Assembly: GCA_030432255.1 (NCBI GenBank)
Contig: JAUIHS010000018.1
Span: 31,229-95,228, forward strand
Source of the DNA: Phycisphaerae bacterium
GTDB lineage: Bacteria; Planctomycetota; Phycisphaerae; Phycisphaerales; UBA1924
DNA length: 64,000 bases
Direction: 5' to 3'
Shown here: positions 55,701 to 63,201 of the stretch, one piece after another
How positions within the stretch are numbered: the stretch's first letter is position 1
Layout: the number at the start of each line of letters is the position of its first letter
The notes under the pieces: generated by a model
The model's input: only the letters and a program-made list of their open reading frames with translations
The model's database searches: none
Told to the model about the DNA's origin: nothing
Translations under genes and position numbers: made by a program

Positions 55701-55739
55701 ACTTCAACACCTCGTCAAACGCGGCCCGCCTCCAACATC

Positions 55740-56624
55740 CTACGCACTTACAGACTTCGGCTCACACACCCCGGACCGCTCATGCAGTGCCGGAACACCC
55801 TGGTTGCGCAGCACCGCTTCGCAGGTGTCGAACTGCTTCGACTTCAGCAGGCTGCGAAGCTTGCCTTCCGTGGTCTTCATGCCCACGTAACACTTGAACT
55901 TCCGCTTCAGCGGCATCGGCACCCGCGGCGTATCCGGATCAAAGTCGCGCGGATGCAGGTAGATCACCACCGGCGTCTCCCGCTTCTCGAACTTCCGGAA
56001 GGCATCATGGATCATCATCTTCGGCAGGAAGCGCATGTAGCCACCGCCGGAGAAGGGGATCGGCACGGGCCCGAGATTCCGGATCGACATGGGCAGTTCC
56101 GGCAGGACCCGACCTGAAGGCGCCGTCACCTCGTGCGCCTCCTGCTGGCAGTCGTACCCACCGTGGCCCCGGGGTGCTGGGAAGAGCGATGCGTCATACG
56201 TGATGCCCAGGTCCAGCAGCACATCGAAGGCCCACTCCGTACCGGGCGTGATGGAGAAGGACGGCGCACGGAAGCCGCGAACCGGTTCCCCGGTCACATC
56301 GCTGATGACGTCCATCGACAACTGCATGTCTTCACGGAACTCATCCGGCGTCAGTTCGTACACCTTGCGATGCCAGTAACTGTGCGTCCCGATCTCGTGC
56401 CCCTGGGCCTGTATGTAGCGCGTGATCTCCGGATACCGGTGCGCCACCCAGCCGAGCAGGAAGAAGGTCGCCTTCGTTTCGTACTCACCGATCAGATCCA
56501 CGATCCACTTCGTCCGGTCCACCACGATGGACGAGTACTCCGGCCACTTCGACGTGTCCGCGACCGCCTCGATGTCCACCATGTGGAACCAGTCTTCAAT
56601 GTCGAATGAGAGTGCGTGAATCAT
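55740..56624 (-). CDS. Polysaccharide deacetylase with DUF3473 C-terminus
   Basis: 294-residue NodB-fold carbohydrate esterase of the kind found in exosortase/EPS loci. Metal-site residues are FDIEDW (Asp8/Asp11) and HSYWH (His81, His85), with FRAPSFSIT and GYMRFLPKMM downstream. The C-terminal 60 residues are the DUF3473-like tail (HPRDFDPDTPRVPMPLKRKFKCYVG). It should remove N- or O-acetyl groups from the nascent polysaccharide. It is tightly packed between the formyltransferase-like and GT2 genes (gaps of 24 and 39 bases). Confidence 0.9.
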   Translation of the reverse strand: MIHALSFDIEDWFHMVDIEAVADTSKWPEYSSIVVDRTKWIVDLIGEYETKATFFLLGWVAHRYPEITRYIQAQGHEIGTHSYWHRKVYELTPDEFREDMQLSMDVISDVTGEPVRGFRAPSFSITPGTEWAFDVLLDLGITYDASLFPAPRGHGGYDCQQEAHEVTAPSGRVLPELPMSIRNLGPVPIPFSGGGYMRFLPKMMIHDAFRKFEKRETPVVIYLHPRDFDPDTPRVPMPLKRKFKCYVGMKTTEGKLRSLLKSKQFDTCEAVLRNQGVPALHERSGVCEPKSVSA

Positions 56625-56648
56625 GTGAACTCAGGGATCGGGGTTGGG

Positions 56649-57440
56649 TCAGAAAAAGCGATGACCGGCGGCCTGGAAACGCTTCACGTCCTCGCGTGTC
56701 GGCATGGAGAAGTGAGTCGATTCCTCCTCGGGGTTGGGCAACGTCTCGAAGTCGCCGGACTCCACCTTGTGTACACACTCGATGATCGCCTCGGCAGCGA
56801 GATCCTTCGAGCGGGACATGACGTCCTCCAGCGAATCGTGGGAATGAATGCGGTACGTCTTCTGCACCACGATGGGGCCGTTATCAAGCTTGGCATCCAC
56901 GAAGTGCACGCTGACACCGCCTTCCTTCTCGTCATTGGCGAGCGTCCAGAAGGAGGGCATCAGGCCCCGGTACTTCGGCAGCAGGGCGCCGTGGCAGTTG
57001 ACAATCCCCTTCGATGTCTGCTCGCGCAGCTTCTTGCGGTACAACTGGGTCCCCGAAATCGAAACGATGAAATCGACACCCTTGTCGCGCAGGTGAGACA
57101 GGAACTCCTCGCTGTTCACGTCCACCGCTTCCGTCACTTCCACGCCATACTTCTTCGCCACGGCGCGAACGGAATAGCAGCGCCGCGTGGAACCGAGGAT
57201 GTCGTTGAAGAACTTGGCCTGCACCTTGCGCCAGATGTAGCCCCGCAGTTTCTTCTGGAAGTACATGAAGCCGTACAGCTTGTACAGCTCCATGGCCGTC
57301 TGGAATACGGTGCGCTTGCCCTGGGCGACGGACTGGATATTGATGCCCGCCGTGGAGTCGGAAAACTCACGCAGGTACTTGTCCAGCACCCGTGGCAGGA
57401 AGAAGGGGTCGTTCTGAATGAAGACGTATTTCGTCACCAC
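56649..57440 (-). CDS. Formyltransferase-fold enzyme, likely sugar N-formyltransferase
   Basis: 263-residue protein. Residues 120-195 show the formyltransferase catalytic core: SISGTQLYRKKLRE, GIVNCHGALLPKYRGLMPSFW (Asn148, His150 with an inserted Cys), and GVSVHFVDAKLDNGPIVVQK (catalytic Asp). The N-terminal 80 residues are divergent. Methionyl-tRNA formyltransferase is larger (~310 residues) and has an extra RNA-binding domain, absent here. In a polysaccharide locus a formylated amino sugar (like Vio4NFo or Qui3NFo) is more likely. Confidence 0.82.
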   Translation of the reverse strand: MVTKYVFIQNDPFFLPRVLDKYLREFSDSTAGINIQSVAQGKRTVFQTAMELYKLYGFMYFQKKLRGYIWRKVQAKFFNDILGSTRRCYSVRAVAKKYGVEVTEAVDVNSEEFLSHLRDKGVDFIVSISGTQLYRKKLREQTSKGIVNCHGALLPKYRGLMPSFWTLANDEKEGGVSVHFVDAKLDNGPIVVQKTYRIHSHDSLEDVMSRSKDLAAEAIIECVHKVESGDFETLPNPEEESTHFSMPTREDVKRFQAAGHRFF

Positions 57441-57451
57441 GGCCTGGTCCC

Positions 57452-58717
57452 TCAGTTCGGCGAACCGATGTTCTGCTCCATGATGTCACAGAAACGTCCG
57501 CAGAGCGTGTCCTTGCTCATCTCGTTCTCAAGGAACGCCTTGCCCCGGCGTCCCATGGCTGCCAGTTCTTCGGGGGGCGTCGCCGCGATCTCACGCAGCA
57601 CCCTGACCGCACCCTCGGGATCACCGTGCGGAATGTGCCAGCCGGCCTGTTGATCACGCACGATGTCGGATGCGTGACAGGGATCCGGCGCCACCAGCAG
57701 GATCGGTCGTGCCACCGCCATCGCACCGTAGATCTTGCACGGATGTACAACACCCACCACGTCCGGACCCACGGTCACGATGTGCACGTCCGCCGCCGAC
57801 AGCGAAAACTTCAGATCCTTGAAGGGCTGGTAAGGCAGCGAGCGAATGTTGTTCGGCTCATGCTTCTCGATGGTGTCGTTGACTTCCTTCTTGCCCACGC
57901 CGCCACCGATGAACATGAACAGCTTGTCGGCGTCTTCCTTGCCCTGCATCTGCAGGGCCGCCTCCAGCACGGTCGTCACCGGCGTCGAGTAGCCGTGATT
58001 GCCGCTGTACATGAAGACGAAATGCCCGTTCATGCCATGCTTGTCACGGAACCAGTTGTCGCCGTGCTCAACGACTTCAACTTTCTCGTCATGCGGCCAC
58101 GGTGGCATGATCGTCAGCTTGTCGCTGGCGTCGAACTTCCTGTTGAGACGCTCCACCATGAATCGGTCCAGCGCCACCACGTGATCCGAACGCTTCAGCA
58201 CGAAACGCTGAAGAGCATTCAGCATCTTCGCCGCGAACGAATCCGCCTTCATCTTCCCCAGTTCGATCATCTGGTCCGGATTCAGATCCATGACCCAGTA
58301 CTTGATCGGAACGCGACGCAGGGTGTGGCACACGCCCGCGGCGAACGCACACATGGGCGGCGACGTACTCGTCAGTATGCACGCCAGCCGACTCGTGATC
58401 AGCCCCGCATACAGGCAGAAGCACATGAAGACACCCATCGCCACGGCACGCAGCACAAGTGACTTCTTGCCGAAGCTCGAGAAGGGCACACGCCGAACCT
58501 CGACACCGTCCATGACCTCGAAGTTCTTGTACTTGATCGAGGCATCGTCGTAGCCGCGATTGGCGGCGATCACGCGCACGCGCCAGCCGCGCTGCACCAT
58601 GGCCTTGGCCACGTCGTGCATGTGCTGCCCGACGCTGGCGGGATCCGGCGGGTAGACCTGGCTGAAGATCAGAAAGGTCCGGCGGCGGCCCTTCTTGTCC
58701 GTTGCTGCGTCACTCAC
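57452..58717 (-). CDS. GT4-family glycosyltransferase (WbuB-like)
   Basis: 421-residue GT-B glycosyltransferase. It opens with LIFSQVYPPDPASVGQHMHDVAKAMVQRGWRV, typical of WbuB/colanic acid transferases, followed by a membrane-associating hydrophobic stretch (AVAMGVFMCFCLYAGLI) around residue 95. MYSGNHGYS begins the donor domain and HPCKIYGAMAVARPIL is the C-terminal motif. Substrate unknown. It begins the run of closely spaced genes after the epimerase. Confidence 0.9.
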   Translation of the reverse strand: MSDAATDKKGRRRTFLIFSQVYPPDPASVGQHMHDVAKAMVQRGWRVRVIAANRGYDDASIKYKNFEVMDGVEVRRVPFSSFGKKSLVLRAVAMGVFMCFCLYAGLITSRLACILTSTSPPMCAFAAGVCHTLRRVPIKYWVMDLNPDQMIELGKMKADSFAAKMLNALQRFVLKRSDHVVALDRFMVERLNRKFDASDKLTIMPPWPHDEKVEVVEHGDNWFRDKHGMNGHFVFMYSGNHGYSTPVTTVLEAALQMQGKEDADKLFMFIGGGVGKKEVNDTIEKHEPNNIRSLPYQPFKDLKFSLSAADVHIVTVGPDVVGVVHPCKIYGAMAVARPILLVAPDPCHASDIVRDQQAGWHIPHGDPEGAVRVLREIAATPPEELAAMGRRGKAFLENEMSKDTLCGRFCDIMEQNIGSPN

Positions 58718-58810
58718 GGCCCGGTGACTCCATCCTTCACGAGGGACAACGAGCCGAGCCCCGAGGAGCCCGGCTCGAATGCGTTCAGTTGATCCGGCCG
58801 GTGGCCCGCA

Positions 58811-59809
58811 TCATGACGTGAAGACAGTGCTGTCCACGTCCGCGGTCATCTGCTCGTGGATCCAGTCGTACGTCTTCTCCATGCCCACGCGCAGCGGAAT
58901 CGCGGGTGCCCAGTTCAGGTACTTCTTGATCAGGTCGTTGTCACTGTTGCGACCATTCACACCCTTCGGGGCATCGAGGTTGTGATGCTTGGTGACATCG
59001 ATGCCGGCGATCTCCGCCATCATGTCCACCAGGCCGTTGATCGTGGTCAGCTCATCCGAACCGAGGTTGATCGGCTCCAGGACATCATCGCTGTCCGTGA
59101 TCATGTTGATGCCCTTCACGCAGTCATCAATGTACATGAACGAACGGGTCTGCTTGCCGTCGCCCCACACCTCGATGTTGTGGTCGCCGGTCAGCTTGCA
59201 GTTGATGATCTTGCGGGTGATCGCCGCCGGAGCCTTCTCGCGGCCGCCGTCCCACGTGCCGAAGGGACCGTACACGTTGTGGAATCGCGCCACGCGCGTC
59301 GGGACATCGAAGTCCTCGCGGAAGTGGCGACACATGCGCTCGGAGAAGAGCTTCTCCCAGCCGTAGCCGTCTTCCGGCATCGCCGGATAGGCGTCAGCCT
59401 CGACCAGCGGAACCACGTCCTCGCTCTTCTGCTTGTCGGCGTTGTACACGCAGGCCGAAGAGGAATAGAAGAAGCGCTCAACGCCAACTTCCTTCGCAAC
59501 CATCAGCGAGTGCGTGTTGATCAGCACCGAGAGCATGCACAGGCACTTGTTGTTCTCGATGAAACCCATGCCGCCCATGTCAGCCGCCAACTGATAGATA
59601 CGGTCCGCACCCGCGTAGGCCTTGCGGCAGTTGTCCAGTTCCATCAGGTCGAGCTGCATGTTCTCAGCGTCGTCGTGCACCTGGTACCAGCGGTCAAACG
59701 GCTTGATATCCACGGAGCGGACCTTGTAACCCTGCTCCATCAGATTCCGGGCCAGATGGCCACCGATGAATCCGCCACCACCCGCTACGACCGCCAGTTT
59801 CTGAGACAT
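58811..59809 (-). CDS. GDP-mannose 3,5-epimerase-like NAD-dependent enzyme
   Basis: 332-residue extended SDR sugar-nucleotide enzyme. NAD-binding GGGGFIGGHL is at residues 10-19, with SSSACVY at 116-122 and catalytic YGWEK (Tyr149, Lys153). QLAADMGGMGFIENNK, ARFHNVYGPFGTWDGGREKAPAA and FMYIDDCV match GDP-mannose 3,5-epimerase (GME), which makes GDP-L-galactose and GDP-L-gulose. A UDP-sugar epimerase is less likely because of the ADMGGMGFI and GTW-GGREKAPAA segments. The ribosome site is GAGGAAC before the ATG. It pairs with the GDP-fucose-synthase-type enzyme next to it. Confidence 0.85.
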   Translation of the reverse strand: MSQKLAVVAGGGGFIGGHLARNLMEQGYKVRSVDIKPFDRWYQVHDDAENMQLDLMELDNCRKAYAGADRIYQLAADMGGMGFIENNKCLCMLSVLINTHSLMVAKEVGVERFFYSSSACVYNADKQKSEDVVPLVEADAYPAMPEDGYGWEKLFSERMCRHFREDFDVPTRVARFHNVYGPFGTWDGGREKAPAAITRKIINCKLTGDHNIEVWGDGKQTRSFMYIDDCVKGINMITDSDDVLEPINLGSDELTTINGLVDMMAEIAGIDVTKHHNLDAPKGVNGRNSDNDLIKKYLNWAPAIPLRVGMEKTYDWIHEQMTADVDSTVFTS

Positions 59810-60128
59810 CTCTGTTCCTCACTTCTCGATGCGTGAAAGGGACCGCACGTGTCAACACGCGGACCCGGGGTTCCATTGTCCGGACAACTCCATCTATCGG
59901 CCGCCGACAGGCCCGGAGCAAGGTTCCCTGCGGCATTTCCTCCCCCCGAAAAGCCTTTCTCTGACCTCTCGCTACCCCATTCAGGGGCTCGCACTCGAGG
60001 CCCGCAGGGCATACCACCTTATCGACCTTGCCAGCCGCGGCAACCGCGACCACAGGACCTCTCACCAAACACCAGACAGACCGACACCGACCCATCCGTC
60101 CCACCGGCTCCACCATTACGTCCCGGAA
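59810..60128. promoter_or_regulatory. Intergenic region with a perfect palindrome
   Basis: 319 bases between the two GDP-sugar genes. It contains the 12-bp perfect palindrome TTGTCCGGACAA (59876-59887), 67 bases before the epimerase ATG, a possible operator for the downstream glycan operon. No clear terminator or RNA gene was found. Confidence 0.45.
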
Positions 60129-61103
60129 TCACGCCCGGTTCGATTCATACCACGCGATCGTGCGGCGAAGGCCCTCGCGGAAGGAGACCTCCGCTTCCCA
60201 CCCGAGCAGGTCACGAGCGCGGCTCACCTCCAGGCACCTCCGAGGCTGGCCGTCGGGCTTGGTCGGGTCCCACTCGATCCGACCCTCGTACCCCACCTCC
60301 TCGGCGATCAGGTGCACGAGGTCCTTGATCGTGATCTCGCTCCCCGTCCCCAGGTTGACCGGCTCCGGCACCTCCAGCGTCTCGGCGGCACGAACGATCC
60401 CTTCCGCAGCATCGTCTACGTACAGGAATTCCCGACTCGCAGACCCGGTACCCCAGCAGACGATCGCCTCGAGTTTCGCATCCCGCGCCTCGATGCAGCG
60501 ACGCACCAGCGCCGGGATCACGTGGCTCGACGCCTCATCAAAATTGTCCGCCGGGCCGTACAGGTTCACCGGCAGCACGTATCCCCCACGGAGCCCGTAC
60601 TCGCGGTGGTAGGCATCCAGCATCACGCCCGCCGCCTTCTTCGCCACCCCGTACGGACCGTTCGTCTCCTCCGGATAGCCGTTCCAGAGTTCATCCTCCT
60701 GAAACGGAACCGGTGTGTGCTTCGGATATGAGCAGATGGTGCCCGTCAGCAGGAACCTTCCGCCGCGCTCCGCCATGCCGCAGGCGCGTGCCGCCTCGAT
60801 GAGATTCATGGCCATCGACATGTTGGCGAAGAAGAAGCGCCCGGGGTGTTCCCGGTTCGCCCCGATACCCCCCACCTCGGCCGCGAGATGAATGACGACG
60901 TCCGGGCAGCCGTCCTCTCCGCCGGCCATGGACATGGCCCGCGAGCACCCCTCCGGCGTCGTGAAGTCACACTCCGCCCGACGCGGCGCGACCAGTTGGG
61001 TGCAGCCGCGATCCCGAAGCTTCTCGCACACCACCCGGCCGAGAAACCCGTTCCCGCCGGTCACCAGGACCCGTGACGTCTTCCAGTTCTCCTGCGTAGC
61101 CAT
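60129..61103 (-). CDS. fcl: GDP-L-fucose synthase-type epimerase/reductase
   Basis: 324-residue extended SDR enzyme with GDP-L-fucose synthase signatures: RVLVTGGNGFLGRVV (11-25), PDVVIHLAAEVGGIGANREHPG (67-88), GTICSYPKHTPVPF, LWNGYPEETNGPYGVAKK (Tyr151, Lys155), VNLYGPADNFD, SSHVIPALVRRC and SREFLYVDDAAEGI. These are the residue blocks of GER1/WcaG enzymes that convert GDP-4-keto-6-deoxymannose to GDP-L-fucose. The chosen start (MATQENW) lies at the edge of the conserved domain; the longer frame crosses a terminator and is rejected. No GDP-mannose dehydratase (gmd) is in the window, so the substrate must come from elsewhere. Confidence 0.85.
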   Translation of the reverse strand: MATQENWKTSRVLVTGGNGFLGRVVCEKLRDRGCTQLVAPRRAECDFTTPEGCSRAMSMAGGEDGCPDVVIHLAAEVGGIGANREHPGRFFFANMSMAMNLIEAARACGMAERGGRFLLTGTICSYPKHTPVPFQEDELWNGYPEETNGPYGVAKKAAGVMLDAYHREYGLRGGYVLPVNLYGPADNFDEASSHVIPALVRRCIEARDAKLEAIVCWGTGSASREFLYVDDAAEGIVRAAETLEVPEPVNLGTGSEITIKDLVHLIAEEVGYEGRIEWDPTKPDGQPRRCLEVSRARDLLGWEAEVSFREGLRRTIAWYESNRA

Positions 61104-61170
61104 GCTGGCATCATGGCGGGTTGCCGCCGACGGGGCAACCGGTCGCATTCCTCGCCCGGCCGGTTCCACG

Positions 61171-61200
61171 AGAAAGCCCCGCATGACGCGGGGCTTTCGG
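61171..61200. terminator. Bidirectional hairpin terminator
   Basis: GAAAGCCCCGC-ATGAC-GCGGGGCTTTC stem. It lies 30 bases beyond the stop of the PEP-CTERM-like gene on the minus strand, with T-rich arms. It isolates the polysaccharide locus from the regulator/surface-protein operon. Confidence 0.88.
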
Positions 61201-61229
61201 TGGTGCATCAGTTGTCGATCGAATCTCGA

Positions 61230-61736
61230 TCAGCGTCGCCGGCGTGCACATCCAAGTGCACCGAGGCCCAGCACGAGAGCCGCGCCGGGGGCGGGCACAC
61301 GGGGCAGGTCCGCGGCACCCGGGGCGATCCCCGGGAAACGACCGTCGGGATTGACACGGGTCGGCTCGCCGAGGCCGAGGTCATGATCAAAGATGTTCGT
61401 CGAACCGGGCGCCTGCTCACCGTCGAAGGTGTCCTCGATCAGGTCAAGCAGGTTGTCGGGCGTGCGCCCGAATACCGACTGGGGCCGCTTGTCGGGCATG
61501 AACCAGCTCTGGCTCGCGCGCACCTTGACCGGCTCGGCGCGGATCGGGTGGTAGGTCGGTCGCACGGGCTGAGTCGTATGACCCACGCCGTCGAAGGTTT
61601 TCGGGGGCGCGAATCTGGACAGCCCCGCTTCAAGCGATCCCTTCACCGCCGCCGAACCGGCGGGAACTGCAACAGCGAGAACGCATGCAGTCGCGGCGAT
61701 TGGGATGATCAATCTCTTTCGATCTCTCAGGATCAT
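61230..61736 (-). CDS. Small exported protein with PEP-CTERM-like tail
   Basis: 168-residue protein. A basic N-terminus and hydrophobic segment (KRLIIPIAATACVLAVAVPAG) form a signal anchor. The middle is proline- and aspartate-rich, and the C-terminus RVPAPGAALVLGLGALGCA followed by RRRR is a planctomycete variant of the PEP-CTERM sorting signal, recognised by exosortase/XrtA-like systems. AGGAGG lies 9 bases before the ATG. It overlaps the upstream regulator gene by 4 bases, so both are one operon. The function of the surface part is unknown. Confidence 0.82.
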   Translation of the reverse strand: MILRDRKRLIIPIAATACVLAVAVPAGSAAVKGSLEAGLSRFAPPKTFDGVGHTTQPVRPTYHPIRAEPVKVRASQSWFMPDKRPQSVFGRTPDNLLDLIEDTFDGEQAPGSTNIFDHDLGLGEPTRVNPDGRFPGIAPGAADLPRVPAPGAALVLGLGALGCARRRR

Positions 61737-62998
61737 CTGCGTGCCTCCTGGCTCTTCCGCGCGACGCTGGCTGAGTTGAGAATCCGCCACCCCACGGGAC
61801 GGAAGCCGGGGAACCGTCCCATCGTCTGCGCCACGAGATTGCGCGTCTCCTCCTCGACCACGAAGTCGAATCGAAGCCCTGTCGGCTCAACGAGCATGCG
61901 ATGCAATTCGTACTGCAGCGTGATGGCCCGCTCACGAAGCGCCCAGTTGTCGAGCACATCCGCGATCTCAAGTGCCTTCTGAACGAAGAGGTCAACCGAC
62001 CGCTGCAGTTCAGGGCCACGCAACGAACTCAATGCAATGTTACTGCCGAAGACGCACGACCAGCCGTAGCTCTCGAGCAGATCGCCACATGCGACTTCGG
62101 ATGGATCAATGACAGCGTCAAGGGACTCGGCGAGCTCCGTGACGGCGTCTTCAGCGCTCAGGTCGCCCAGTTCCGAACGCACTTCAAGCAGCGCCGCTTC
62201 GCACGTTCGTGCGATGCCGGCATAACGGCTCGAACCCTTCATGGCCGCGAGATCCTCGTACGTGGACATCGCCCACGCCAGATCCTCGCGAGCCTGTGTC
62301 GCATGCGCAAGGCGATCGTCCATCTCCACGCGCATCAGCCGCCGAAGCGTATTGCCACGCAGGTAATGGAGGAACGCCGCGAACTCCCGCGCCTCCTCAT
62401 CCGCCTCCGCTTCCGGGCGTCCGTGACGACGCACGAGAAGGTCGGCCAGTCCGAGTGCGCCGGGCAGGCGCCACAGCGTGTACAGGGCGTTGGCGAGATT
62501 GGCCTGGAGTCGGCAGCGCCAGCGGGCGTCGAGATTCGGAATCTCCAGGCCCTTCTGTGCCGCTTCGAGAGCGTTCAGGTACCGACCCAGTCCGTCCCAC
62601 GCGCCGACTTCGAAGTTGTAAGCACAGGCGATCTGATCCGGTGTCCGCGCGCTCTCACGCGCCAGCCGCGCGATCCTGAGCAGTTCCTGGTGCCGACCCG
62701 CCTCGACCGCTTCCAGCGCCTGGTCAAACAACTGGTCGAATGAGTACGACACACCATTGGTCTTCGGACCGCCGCTGCCTTCCTGTTCCCAGATGACTTC
62801 CAGCACCTCGCCCGGAGTCCAGCCGAGGACCTCGGCCAGCTTCATGATGAAGTCGCTCTTCGGATTGCCGCTCGCAGGGCACAACCGCCCCGGAGATCGG
62901 CCCATGAAATCCGCCAGTTGAGACTGGCTCCAGCCCTTTGACAGACGAGCCAGTTCAATCAGATTCTCGATTCGCGCTCTTCGCGTGTCAGCACCCAC
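61733..62998 (-). CDS. HTH regulator with helical-repeat C-terminal domain
   Basis: 421-residue protein. Residues 10-50 (IENLIELARLSKGWSQSQLADFMGR) are an XRE-type helix-turn-helix, completed by FIMKLAEVLGWTPGEVLEVIWE. Residues 85-390 are mostly alpha-helical and TPR-like (ALEAVEAGRHQELLRIARLA, ALEAAQKGLEIPNL, LQANLANALYTLWRLPGAL), probably a protein-interaction or signal-sensing domain. The start is GTG with GGAGAGG upstream. It is co-transcribed with a small PEP-CTERM-like protein. It may control surface-protein or polysaccharide genes; its target is not known. Confidence 0.8.
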   Translation of the reverse strand: MGADTRRARIENLIELARLSKGWSQSQLADFMGRSPGRLCPASGNPKSDFIMKLAEVLGWTPGEVLEVIWEQEGSGGPKTNGVSYSFDQLFDQALEAVEAGRHQELLRIARLARESARTPDQIACAYNFEVGAWDGLGRYLNALEAAQKGLEIPNLDARWRCRLQANLANALYTLWRLPGALGLADLLVRRHGRPEAEADEEAREFAAFLHYLRGNTLRRLMRVEMDDRLAHATQAREDLAWAMSTYEDLAAMKGSSRYAGIARTCEAALLEVRSELGDLSAEDAVTELAESLDAVIDPSEVACGDLLESYGWSCVFGSNIALSSLRGPELQRSVDLFVQKALEIADVLDNWALRERAITLQYELHRMLVEPTGLRFDFVVEEETRNLVAQTMGRFPGFRPVGWRILNSASVARKSQEARR

Positions 62999-63132
62999 AC
63001 GCCTCTCCTTCCTGGAAAGGGTCCGTTACCCCGCCCCAATGTGGAAAACACCCGATCCCCGACCGGAAACAGTTGTAACCCGAGATCCCGCGCCGACCAA
63101 GGAACGCGGACTTAAATTGCGTTGAAAAGGTT

Positions 63133-63161
63133 AAGCTAGCGACCCTTTTGACGGTGTGCAA
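63133..63161 (-). promoter_or_regulatory. Candidate promoter of the HTH regulator operon
   Basis: On the minus strand TTGCAC (63156-63161) and TAGCTT (63133-63138) are 17 bases apart. AAAAGGT…ACCCTTTT at 63125-63149 forms an imperfect inverted repeat around the -10, a possible autoregulation site. Evidence is weak. Confidence 0.35.
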
Positions 63162-63201
63162 ATCCGATAACACCCGAAAACCCGCCCAAAATGCGGACGA
63201 A

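Noticed and set aside
54240..56117. 625-codon open frame on the plus strand
   Set aside because: Antisense to the GT2-acetyltransferase fusion and deacetylase; no domain recognised.
61104..61208. Upstream extension of the GDP-fucose synthase gene
   Set aside because: It would cross the hairpin at 61171-61200 and lacks the family's N-terminal pattern.
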